A program made the position numbers and the translations under genes. From the NCBI GenBank assembly GCA_019136135.1, contig JAGVUR010000050.1, positions 1 to 32,191 on the forward strand: a stretch of DNA of 32,191 bases, written 5' to 3'. Shown in pieces: positions 9,127-15,505 of this stretch (the stretch's first letter is position 1; each line of letters begins with the position of its first letter). Source of the DNA: Verrucomicrobiota bacterium (GTDB lineage: Bacteria; Verrucomicrobiota; Lentisphaeria; Oligosphaerales; Oligosphaeraceae). Below the pieces are notes generated by a model. It searched no databases, was not told the DNA's origin, and worked only from the letters and a program-made list of their open reading frames with translations.

Positions 9127-9280
9127 GGAGTCGTTAAAAAATTAAGTTTACATTTCCGGTTTCTTTTGGTCGCCTTTCCCCCGTCCTGCCGGTCGCGTAT
9201 GCGCATACGCTCCTTCCAGGACAGGGGAAAACCGGCTCAAAACAATTCCGGAACTGTTGCCTTAATTTTTAAACGACTCC
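9127..9280. repeat. 154-bp near-perfect long palindrome (MITE-like or giant mRNA hairpin)
   Basis: The outer arms are 20 bases each: 9127-9146 (GGAGTCGTTAAAAAATTAAG) and 9261-9280, whose reverse complement differs at one position. The symmetry continues inward: a TTCCGG block on both sides, then a 14-base arm pair TTTCCCCCGTCCTG (9175-9188) and its partner ending at about 9230 with one mismatch. At the exact centre is a perfect 16-base palindrome, GCGTATGCGCATACGC (9195-9210). The left end lies 22 bases upstream of the dehydrogenase ATG and the right end abuts the gspH stop codon. No target-site duplication is evident. It could be a dispersed palindromic element or a transcript-stabilising or terminating structure. 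No second copy was seen in this window. Confidence 0.85.
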
Positions 9281-9844
9281 TTAATCGTGCACTTCTAAAA
9301 TAATTGGTTTTCCTGTAATTTTATCGACATTGAGGATGAAGTTTCGTCCCTTCACGTTAAACCGAAGCGGTCTTCCTGCGGCTTGCCCATCAGGGAAGAA
9401 GGCATATACGATATTGTCATCTTGATTGAAGTTATCGTCTTCCGGCAGCCATTCTATTGACTTTGACAGATCGTAGATTGGCTTGGCTTCAATAAAGAAT
9501 GGTGGCACTGGGTTTCCGTCCTGATCCAGGTTGTCGTTTCCTGGCGGCTTCCAGGTTTTCGCCAGGTTAAGCATGGAGACATTGACGATGAACTGGTTGT
9601 CTCCCGGCATCAGGACGATTTCGATTGGCGTGCCCGTGGAACGCGCCCTCAAGGCGGATTCGGACATCGCAGTCCGGATCGAGGTCAAGGCGGATTCGAC
9701 GGTCATCCGCTTCGATTCCTTGTTGATTCTGGGTGCCGCAATGACCACAATCAATCCGAGCACGACAAGCAGCACGATGATTTCAATCATCGTAAACCGG
9801 CGAGTTTCGCCGTGCCTGGGGATTGAGCCTGTGCCATTGCGCAT
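9281..9844 (-). CDS. Type II secretion GspH-like minor pseudopilin
   Basis: A 187-aa prepilin-like protein. It has a short basic leader, then 'RRFTMIEIIVLLVVLGLIVV', the class III N-terminal membrane helix with glutamate at position +5 of the mature form. A hydrophilic beta-rich domain follows, containing 'ALRARSTGTPIEIVLMPGDN', which resembles the GspH pattern of residues after the helix. It should form part of the short pseudopilus tip that drives substrate through the outer membrane. The residue before the cleavage site is arginine, not the usual glycine. I chose the ATG at 9842-9844 over a TTG two codons upstream. Neither has a good ribosome site, and the gene starts 27 bases after gspG, so coupling is likely. 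The exact subclass (H, I or other) is uncertain. Confidence 0.65.
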   Translation of the reverse strand: MRNGTGSIPRHGETRRFTMIEIIVLLVVLGLIVVIAAPRINKESKRMTVESALTSIRTAMSESALRARSTGTPIEIVLMPGDNQFIVNVSMLNLAKTWKPPGNDNLDQDGNPVPPFFIEAKPIYDLSKSIEWLPEDDNFNQDDNIVYAFFPDGQAAGRPLRFNVKGRNFILNVDKITGKPIILEVHD

Positions 9845-9871
9845 TGTCAACTTGCGGGAAAAATCGTGTTA

Positions 9872-10300
9872 TTATTCCTCTCCCCAGCAGGATAGATCCT
9901 TGTTGACTCCGTCTCCGCCCGTTGTCTTGTCAGCGCCCAGGCTAATGATATCGAAGCCGAAGTTGTCGCTGGTGAGCGTGTATTGGAAGTCGTTGTCCCA
10001 TCCGTCCTTAGGCAATACCTTGACTTCGAGGTATGGACCATCCCACTTTTCGCTTCCATTGGTTTGCAGGAGTTCTTCGAGCCTTGTTGGGTAGTCGCCG
10101 GTATCCATCTTGAAGTTTCTGACTGCCGACTTGAGCGAGGCCAGTGCCGCCTTGGTTGTTTCGACCTTGGCTTTTTCCAAGTTGCCCATCAACTTCGGTA
10201 CGGCAAGCGTTGCGATTATGCCGATGATGACCACGACGATCATGATTTCAATCAAGGTAAACGAGCGGGTGCGATTGGGTGACTGTTCGTTCTTTCTCAT
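9872..10300 (-). CDS. gspG: Type II secretion major pseudopilin GspG
   Basis: A 142-aa protein of typical GspG length. The leader ends 'TRS', then comes the methylation helix 'FTLIEIMIVVVIIGIIATLA' with Glu at +5. The body has the GspG-specific pattern: 'DTGDYPTRLEELLQ', 'WDGPYL', 'LPKDGWDNDFQYTL' (equivalent of DPWGNPYQY), and a C-terminal loop 'GADKTTGGDGVNKDLSCW' (equivalent of the calcium-binding DGxxGGxGxxxDI-W end). It builds the periplasmic pseudopilus filament. Position -1 of the cleavage site is serine rather than glycine. ATG with AGGA about 8 nt upstream. It sits between gspF and the gspH-like gene on one strand. Confidence 0.9.
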   Translation of the reverse strand: MRKNEQSPNRTRSFTLIEIMIVVVIIGIIATLAVPKLMGNLEKAKVETTKAALASLKSAVRNFKMDTGDYPTRLEELLQTNGSEKWDGPYLEVKVLPKDGWDNDFQYTLTSDNFGFDIISLGADKTTGGDGVNKDLSCWGEE

Positions 10301-10350
10301 AGTGGATTCCTGGTTGGTTTGTTGATATGGTTGTTTTTAGTTGGATTGAA

Positions 10351-11550
10351 TCATCCTGCGGTGCCTTGCATGTCCATGATCGCCAAGAACATAATGGTGA
10401 CGACGGAGCCGACGCCCAGTCCAAGCAGCACGATGATCAGCGGCTCGAAGAGCGAAAGCAGACGCTTGATCAGGCCTTTCATATCGGCCTCATAGCGATC
10501 CGCAACCCGTTCAAGCATGACTTCCACGGAACCGGTTTCCTCGCCGACGGCGAGCATCCTCAGCATCAATTGAGGGATGTAAGGGCTTTTCGCCAATGCG
10601 GAGGAGAGCTTTTGACCTTGCCTCAATTCGCCGCTCAAGCCTATGATCGACTTTTTGATGGTCTGGTTTTGGAGAACCCTGTTGGCGATGGCGACCGTGT
10701 TGAGGAGGTGGACCCCGTTTCTCATCAGGATGGCCATCGTCCTGCAAAGCCTGGAAATGTTTGAGTAGAGAACCAGATCTTTTGCCAGCGGAACCTTGAG
10801 GATCAGGCTGTCGTAGACTTGGCGGATTTTTCCGTTTTCGTTCCTGAGCTGATAGATGCAGTACCCGATTGCGGCGGCAATAACCAGTAGGATCCACCAA
10901 TATGACCTGAGGATGTTCGACAATGCCATCAGGAAATCCGTGGCTGCCGACTTGATTCCGGCGCCGGCGAGCGCAGTGGCGAATTTGGGTACGATGACGC
11001 CCATCACGATGACGAGAAGGATGATGCCAATCACGCAAATGAAAGCGGGATAGATGGAGGACGAGATGATGAAGCTCTTGAGTTCACGGCTGTCCAGAAG
11101 GAAATTCCTGAGTTCCGACATGACCTGTGGAAGGGCGCCGGCTTCTTCGCCGGCTTCGACAAGACCCGCGTAAATCTGGGGAAATTCCCTGCCACGCTCT
11201 CGAATCAGATCGGAAAACTTGCGCCCTTCGTGCAGACCGCGTCTTAAATCCAGCACTGTTTGTTGCAGGACTGGATTGTCCTGAGATTCTCCGACGATGC
11301 CAAGGGCTTTTTCCAATGGGATGTTAGCTTCCAGCAGCGGGACCAAACGGTCGGTAAATTCGACCACGTCGAGCTTTGGGCCGAAAGGCGATTTATGTTG
11401 TTGGGACCTGGTTCCTTCTCCAAGGAATTCCAGTGGGAGCAGTCCGCGTCTCTGGAGTCGTCGAGTTGCATCGGTTTGGTTTTCGCCTTCGATGAGCAAT
11501 TCACTGACGGTTCCAGCCGCGTCGCTGACTTTGAATTTAAACAGGGGCAT
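10351..11550 (-). CDS. gspF: Type II secretion inner-membrane platform protein GspF
   Basis: 399 aa, the usual GspF/PilC length. Two T2SSF domains (about 65-190 and 265-390) with the repeated pattern seen in 'LLEANIPLEKALGIVGE' and 'LMRNGVHLLNTVAIANRVL'. Each is followed by 'GEEAGALPQVMSEL' or 'GEETGSVEVMLERVA'. Membrane segments lie near 160-190, 205-235 and 365-395. It couples the cytoplasmic ATPase GspE to pseudopilus assembly. The N-terminal 'MPLFKFKVSDAAGTVSELLIEGENQTDATRRL' region, the start of which is quoted only to place it, is the family's small cytoplasmic opening. ATG start with GAGG about 6 nt upstream. It follows the DUF6941 gene by 25 bases and precedes gspG by 50. GspE and the secretin are not in the window. 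Confidence 0.9.
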   Translation of the reverse strand: MPLFKFKVSDAAGTVSELLIEGENQTDATRRLQRRGLLPLEFLGEGTRSQQHKSPFGPKLDVVEFTDRLVPLLEANIPLEKALGIVGESQDNPVLQQTVLDLRRGLHEGRKFSDLIRERGREFPQIYAGLVEAGEEAGALPQVMSELRNFLLDSRELKSFIISSSIYPAFICVIGIILLVIVMGVIVPKFATALAGAGIKSAATDFLMALSNILRSYWWILLVIAAAIGYCIYQLRNENGKIRQVYDSLILKVPLAKDLVLYSNISRLCRTMAILMRNGVHLLNTVAIANRVLQNQTIKKSIIGLSGELRQGQKLSSALAKSPYIPQLMLRMLAVGEETGSVEVMLERVADRYEADMKGLIKRLLSLFEPLIIVLLGLGVGSVVTIMFLAIMDMQGTAG

Positions 11551-11575
11551 CTAAACCTCGATAAGGGGATGTAGT

Positions 11576-12013
11576 CTAGGATTCATTGGGATCCGAGTCG
11601 TCATCGATTTCTGTTTGTTTTCCGGTTTTGATTACCGAGATCGGTCGCATCATCAAAGGAACCTCGTCAATGAAGACTCTAATCCAATACTGCGAAGCCA
11701 ACGGGAAACGGACGGACTTGATTTTGAAAATCAAATCCAAGACCTGAAATGGATTGTCCATTTTCACAGTGCAGCTGATGCTAAAGACTGGAGCGGGCAG
11801 GTCAGGATGCTCGCAGACGATCTTGCAAGGATAGTTTCCCTTTCCGCCAGTCAACGATACCAAAAGCATCATCGATTGGTGGACACAGGGTATTTTGGGA
11901 GTTTGTATCTGACCAAACAACCCGATCAGGGATTTCTTGCCACTGGTCTTGTCTTCGATGATCGTATCGCATAAAACCAATGCTAGGCCAATTGGCATTT
12001 CCGAGCTTGACAT
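11576..12013 (-). CDS. DUF6941 family protein
   Basis: A 145-aa soluble protein with no signal peptide or membrane segment. The pattern 'ALVLCDTIIEDKTSGKKSLIGLFGQI' (quoted in part as ALVLCDTI and KKSLIGLFGQI), then 'CVHQSMMLLVSL', and near the end 'VRFPLASQYWIRVFIDEVPL', matches DUF6941. Proteins of this family share 'G-K-N/S-I-GIF' and a closing 'FP-x-G-x-Y-x-v-x-vdg' strand pair. It looks like a small beta-sandwich. Its function is not established. It is the first gene of the run leading into gspF-gspG-gspH, 25 bases before gspF, so co-expression with the secretion platform is likely. ATG with GAGGA about 8 nt upstream. The tail is acidic (DDDSDPNES). Confidence 0.65.
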   Translation of the reverse strand: MSSSEMPIGLALVLCDTIIEDKTSGKKSLIGLFGQIQTPKIPCVHQSMMLLVSLTGGKGNYPCKIVCEHPDLPAPVFSISCTVKMDNPFQVLDLIFKIKSVRFPLASQYWIRVFIDEVPLMMRPISVIKTGKQTEIDDDSDPNES

Positions 12014-12082
12014 CTTGCTTTTCCTCGCTTGGCAATGAACAATACCATAAACGGAATTGCATTGACTTTATTTTGACTCTGC

Positions 12083-12100
12083 TGGTACGCAAATGTACCA
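12083..12100. promoter_or_regulatory. 18-bp inverted repeat, operator-like
   Basis: TGGTAC (12083-12088) and GTACCA (12095-12100) are perfect inverted arms around the six bases GCAAAT. The site lies 70-87 bases upstream of the DUF6941 start codon, a usual distance for a dimeric regulator site near a promoter. The role is inferred from position and symmetry only. Confidence 0.4.
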
Positions 12101-12256
12101 AACACATCATGCAAACGAGCATGAAACAAACCCTTGCGGATACCTTGGAACAATCGCGAAAGTGTAAATTAAAAATATATTCCAAATTGGGGGATTTCAA
12201 AATTTATACTGGCTTTCTTACCTGCAAAATCAAAAAGAGATCTAAACTAGATACTT

Positions 12257-12293
12257 AAAAAACAAGTACGGGCACCCGGGGTGGTCGTACTTG
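12257..12293 (-). terminator. Rho-independent terminator after the DUF4091-type gene
   Basis: Read on the minus strand, an 8-bp stem CAAGTACG/CGTACTTG encloses a 2x2 internal loop and a second 4-bp stem CACC/GGTG around three bases. It is followed directly by six T (complement of 12257-12262). It sits about 105 bases after the stop codon at 12398. Confidence 0.85.
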
Positions 12294-12397
12294 GGCGATG
12301 TCGCTGGTTAAGCGGCTGAAAATGGGGAGCCTTAGCCTGACGGTGTCATTCCGCATTCATCATTCATAATTCTGGACTGGTCGGACAAATCCATCGG

Positions 12398-14710
12398 TCA
12401 TGGTTTGGTGGCGAGGGCTCTGGTTATGGCGATGCGCCAGGCGTTGACGTTTTCCGGCTGCTGTTCATCATTGGCATCAAGGAGTTTTCGCAGATGTTCG
12501 GGATCTGCCAGGGCTTTGGCTTCGGGGTTGGATGACTTGGCAGCCAAGGTTAGCAGGTAAAGGTCTTCGGCGGCTTCCCTGAACCATTCGGCGCGGATGG
12601 TCGGTACCGGTCCTTCGGTGCCGTTGAGGAAAAGGAAAGCGCCACTTTTCTCTTTGTCCTCCGAGCTGGTCCAGGGATTTTGGCGCCAGCTGTTGAAGGC
12701 CCAGAGGGCGAAATGGTCGGTTCCATGCAGGAAGGCTCGAATGCCTCGGAAGCGGAAGTAGTCCAGGTACGGAGCCATGTTGCCAGCTGTGCTGCACAAA
12801 TAGGTCATGAACGGCTTGCCCTGCTGTTGATAGAAGACCAGTTCATCGGATCCTTCGGCACGCATGGTCAGACGCGGTTCCCAGGGAATCCAGACATCGA
12901 TGGCCGGCGCCAGTTTTTCAATGTCGGCGCGGGTGCTCCAAGTCGCAATAGTCACCGTGGTTTGGAAGGCAGGGTTAACTTCGTGGATGATCTTGGCACC
13001 GATTAGCAAATTGTCAATGTCCTTGGCAGCTGGCTCGTCCTGCAAAGGCACCAGGAAACGACTAAATGGCACGTCGTCAGAACGCAACGTCTTCGCCCAG
13101 TTCGAGATCCAAGCACGGAATTTTTCCTGGACCGCAGGGACGCTGAGGTCATAGTCGTGGCCGAATCTCTTGAGGGTGTTTTGGAAACTGGCAACGACGC
13201 CATAGCCATACACCCAGTTGGCGCCTAGCTCAAGGAGCAGTTTTTCCTCGTACTGGTAGTCAGCTGGGTCGGAAGAGATCGTGCCATCCTCTTTCAGGGC
13301 GCGGAGGGGACCGTCAACGGTTTGCAGGAAGTTGATATGGTAGTCGAGGCAGGTCTGGAAATATTGTCGGCGCTGGTGCTTGTTGTAGGCGAAGGAGTAG
13401 CCGTAAGGACCGAAGGTGTAGGAGCCGACCGGAAGTGGATTGGGGAAAGTCAGGTCGAGAATTTCGGCGTTCAGCTTGATGTCATGTTTAGGCACATCTG
13501 CATTGACTGGCGTCAGCTGGCAGGACCAGCTGTATTTGCCGGGCGGAAGAAGGGTTTTGACCTCGAGCCAGAGCATGCGGGTTTCCAGGGGCGGGACTGC
13601 CAGGACGCCAGCCTGGTTGAGGCGAGACAATGGCGAAAGTACGACTTGGCCGGTAGTGGCACGCCAAGGAATCGCTTCCCGGATGGACAACAGCTCGGAA
13701 AAACAAGTGGCACCGTCAGCCAGAAGAAATTGCGGCTCAACCCGGAAATAGAGGTTGTCTTCAGAGAAGTTGGTAACCAGAACTTGGGCGGCTTCGCTAT
13801 CGTTGCGGGCGGCGACGATTTCAAGAGTTGGTAGCGGCGGTGTGTCGCTGTCCGGGAATGTGTCGCTGTAGATGCGTTGGAAAGGCCTGGGCGTCCAAAG
13901 GCGTACGGCGGCGGCTGGGGATTCTTTTCCGACAACCTGCTGGAGGCGTTTACGGAGGATTTCCTTGGCGGAATGTTGGACAAGGGGACCGTACGCGTGG
14001 GTGACAAGATTGACATAGAAGGGATGGTTGGCTTCTCGCCCGAGGTTGTAGCAGTAGTTGCAGATCATACGGCCTTTGCCAAGGATGCCATCAGCCATGA
14101 CGATCAAGGGCCAATCCTGGTTTTCCCGGGCGACCACGACAGGCTTGAAGGTCTTGGCCGGCAATCGTCCAAAATGGCGGATCGCTGTCAGGGTCATTGG
14201 TTTCTGCTCAGCCGTCGTCAACAAAGGTCCGTCATAGCCTGGCGCCGGGATGCCTCGCAGGCTCACCTCCTTGCCTTTGCCTGGGTCGTGATAGGAGTCG
14301 GTGGTCGGGTAGGGTATGGCATGTTCCTTGAAAAAGCCAGTCATAGCAGTCGGGAACGAGGCGATAATGTCCCACGACAAGAGTCCCCAGAACAGGGTGC
14401 CTCCGCGTGACCAGAAGCTGGTCAAGGATTTGCAGACTGCCTGTTCGCTGAATACAGCTTGGAAACCGGCGGCCGGAAAGAAGTCACCGATGACGACGAG
14501 GTTGGAGTTGTCAATGCTTTCGCAGAGGCGAAGCAACCATTTTTCTGGAGGTTGCTGCACTTGTTCCGCAGTGAAGGTTCGGATTTGCAGGGGAAAGGAG
14601 GTCCAGGTCTGCAAACCCGTGCTGCCAAGGACAGTCAGCTGGCCGTCGCCCCTGATGGCGGCAGTTGAACACAAGAGAAGGGCGGTGCAAAAGGGGAGTG
14701 ATAATTTCAT
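12398..14710 (-). CDS. Secreted DUF4091-type (glycoside hydrolase-like) protein
   Basis: About 770 aa from the chosen ATG at 14708-14710. An in-frame ATG at 14785 would lie inside the terminator hairpin of the tRNA gene, and the shorter form begins with a clean signal peptide (MKLSLPFCTALLLCSTAA). The N-terminal third (to about 300) may be a glutamine-amidotransferase-like fold ('LVVIGDFFPAAGF', 'GGTLFWGLLSW', 'MADGILGKGRMICNYCYN'). A beta domain follows, then a barrel-like C-terminal half with 'YGPYGYSF'-type and 'DVWIPWEP' segments. The ending 'TIRAEWFREAAEDLYLL' is the mark of DUF4091 proteins (usual form R-x-E-x-x-R-E-G-x-E-D-Y-E-Y-L). Substrate and catalysis are unknown. It has its own terminator and stands alone as a transcription unit. 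Composition looks less G+T-skewed than comEC or the 4-9 kb genes. Confidence 0.65.
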   Translation of the reverse strand: MKLSLPFCTALLLCSTAAIRGDGQLTVLGSTGLQTWTSFPLQIRTFTAEQVQQPPEKWLLRLCESIDNSNLVVIGDFFPAAGFQAVFSEQAVCKSLTSFWSRGGTLFWGLLSWDIIASFPTAMTGFFKEHAIPYPTTDSYHDPGKGKEVSLRGIPAPGYDGPLLTTAEQKPMTLTAIRHFGRLPAKTFKPVVVARENQDWPLIVMADGILGKGRMICNYCYNLGREANHPFYVNLVTHAYGPLVQHSAKEILRKRLQQVVGKESPAAAVRLWTPRPFQRIYSDTFPDSDTPPLPTLEIVAARNDSEAAQVLVTNFSEDNLYFRVEPQFLLADGATCFSELLSIREAIPWRATTGQVVLSPLSRLNQAGVLAVPPLETRMLWLEVKTLLPPGKYSWSCQLTPVNADVPKHDIKLNAEILDLTFPNPLPVGSYTFGPYGYSFAYNKHQRRQYFQTCLDYHINFLQTVDGPLRALKEDGTISSDPADYQYEEKLLLELGANWVYGYGVVASFQNTLKRFGHDYDLSVPAVQEKFRAWISNWAKTLRSDDVPFSRFLVPLQDEPAAKDIDNLLIGAKIIHEVNPAFQTTVTIATWSTRADIEKLAPAIDVWIPWEPRLTMRAEGSDELVFYQQQGKPFMTYLCSTAGNMAPYLDYFRFRGIRAFLHGTDHFALWAFNSWRQNPWTSSEDKEKSGAFLFLNGTEGPVPTIRAEWFREAAEDLYLLTLAAKSSNPEAKALADPEHLRKLLDANDEQQPENVNAWRIAITRALATKP

Positions 14711-14753
14711 ATGGCGTTGTGGGTTGGAGTTTAGGATCCGTCCAAAAATGCTG

Positions 14754-14796
14754 AAAAAAATAACGCCCTGCAAGGTTAAGATCACCTGCGGGCGTT
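14754..14796 (-). terminator. Rho-independent terminator of tRNA-Arg
   Basis: On the minus strand AACGCCC (complement of 14790-14796) pairs with GGGCGTT (complement of 14762-14768), with further pairing of GCAGGT with ACCTTGC inside. An A and then seven T (complement of 14754-14760) follow. It begins nine bases after the tRNA 3' end. Confidence 0.85.
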
Positions 14797-14804
14797 TAAA
14801 GGAT

Positions 14805-14881
14805 TGGCGTTCCCGACGGGGCTCGAACCCATCACCTTCTGCTCCGGAGGCAGACGCTCTATCCGAATGAGCTACGGGAAC
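14805..14881 (-). tRNA. tRNA-Arg (anticodon CCG)
   Basis: A 77-base cloverleaf on the minus strand. The acceptor stem is GTTCCCG/CGGGAAC (14875-14881 with 14809-14815), with discriminator G and an encoded CCA (14805-14807). The anticodon stem is TCTGC/GCAGA with loop CTCCGGA, placing anticodon CCG at 14845-14847, which reads CGG arginine codons. The T arm holds the standard GGTTCGAACCC. It is followed by a strong terminator and preceded by a plausible promoter. Confidence 0.97.
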
Positions 14882-14899
14882 TTTTTTGTAAAACCTTAT

Positions 14900-14927
14900 A
14901 CGATAAGTCGAAAAGCCAGAAAATCAA
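14900..14927 (-). promoter_or_regulatory. Candidate promoter of tRNA-Arg
   Basis: On the minus strand TTGATT (14922-14927) is followed after 16 bases by TATCGT (14900-14905). Transcription would begin near 14893, about 12 bases before the tRNA 5' end. The other tRNA in this window has the same 16-base spacing. Confidence 0.4.
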
Positions 14928-14937
14928 GCGGAACGCA

Positions 14938-15471
14938 TCACTTAAGACCCGCAGCCTTGAGCAGGGGAGATTGCTTGATGGCACGCATGTCGTTCTTCAA
15001 ATCGGTGATGATTGCCGCCAATCCCTTGTCCATATTGTCCATGTTCTTGGAGACATTGATCACATTTCTGTCAATGGCATTGATTTTCGTATTCATCGAT
15101 GCGACGAGTCCGACGAGGATGAAGTTGATGATAAGGAGTATTCCGACGGTTACGAGCAGGACTTTCGTGACGAGGCTCTTGGTCTGTTGTGCGTGGATAC
15201 TGCTTGGTTGTTGCAGTTGCGGCTGTAGTTTTGGGGCTGTTGCCTCGGGGTATTCGTCTATTGCTTGCGGTGTTTTGATTGCGGCTACGGGTTTTGGCTT
15301 GGCGAATCCTTTTCCCAGCGGTTTAGCGGAAGTTTTCTGGCTGAATTTCGGCGTTGCGGGCTTTTGTTCCGGTTGTTGTTCTTCGGTTTGCTGTTCTTGG
15401 CTTTCGTTTTCTTCGCCGAAGACTGAAGACAGGAGGGCTTCCACATCCTTGTTCTTGTTTTTTTCGTTCAT
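14938..15471 (-). CDS. Membrane-anchored protein with a Pro/Gln/Lys-rich linker, function unknown
   Basis: A 177-aa protein from the ATG at 15469-15471, which has AAGGAAA about 8 nt upstream. An in-frame ATG at 15522 would overlap the previous gene and lacks such a site. Order of parts: a charged start (MNEKNKNKDVEALLSSVFGEE), then a low-complexity region rich in Q, E, P and K to about residue 95. One membrane helix follows ('LLVTVGILLIINFILVGLVA'), then a short helical tail with 'INAIDRNVINVSKNMDNMDK'. The tail has coiled-coil-like heptads and would be outside the membrane, with the long linker in the cytoplasm. I do not recognise the family. It starts 34 bases after the DUF6785 stop, so the two are probably co-transcribed and may act together. 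Confidence 0.6.
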   Translation of the reverse strand: MNEKNKNKDVEALLSSVFGEENESQEQQTEEQQPEQKPATPKFSQKTSAKPLGKGFAKPKPVAAIKTPQAIDEYPEATAPKLQPQLQQPSSIHAQQTKSLVTKVLLVTVGILLIINFILVGLVASMNTKINAIDRNVINVSKNMDNMDKGLAAIITDLKNDMRAIKQSPLLKAAGLK

Positions 15472-15505
15472 TTCAGATTTCCTTGTTGTTTTATTGTTGA
15501 ACAAA

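Larger units (their letters stand above)
12014..12397. other. Intergenic region upstream of the DUF6941-gspFGH run
   Basis: This 384-base stretch lies between the 3' end of the DUF4091-type gene and the DUF6941 start. It holds the terminator at 12257-12293 and the inverted repeat at 12083-12100. The part from 12101 to 12256 is AT-rich and contains no frame I would support as a gene. The promoter for the secretion run should be here, but no convincing -35/-10 pair stands out. Confidence 0.5.

Noticed and set aside
12294..12400. Attachment-site repeat of tRNA-Arg near the end of the DUF4091-type gene
   Set aside because: No stretch matching the tRNA 3' end was found there.
14711..14785. Upstream ATG for the DUF4091-type gene
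   Set aside because: It lies within the tRNA-Arg terminator hairpin, and the later ATG gives a clean signal peptide.
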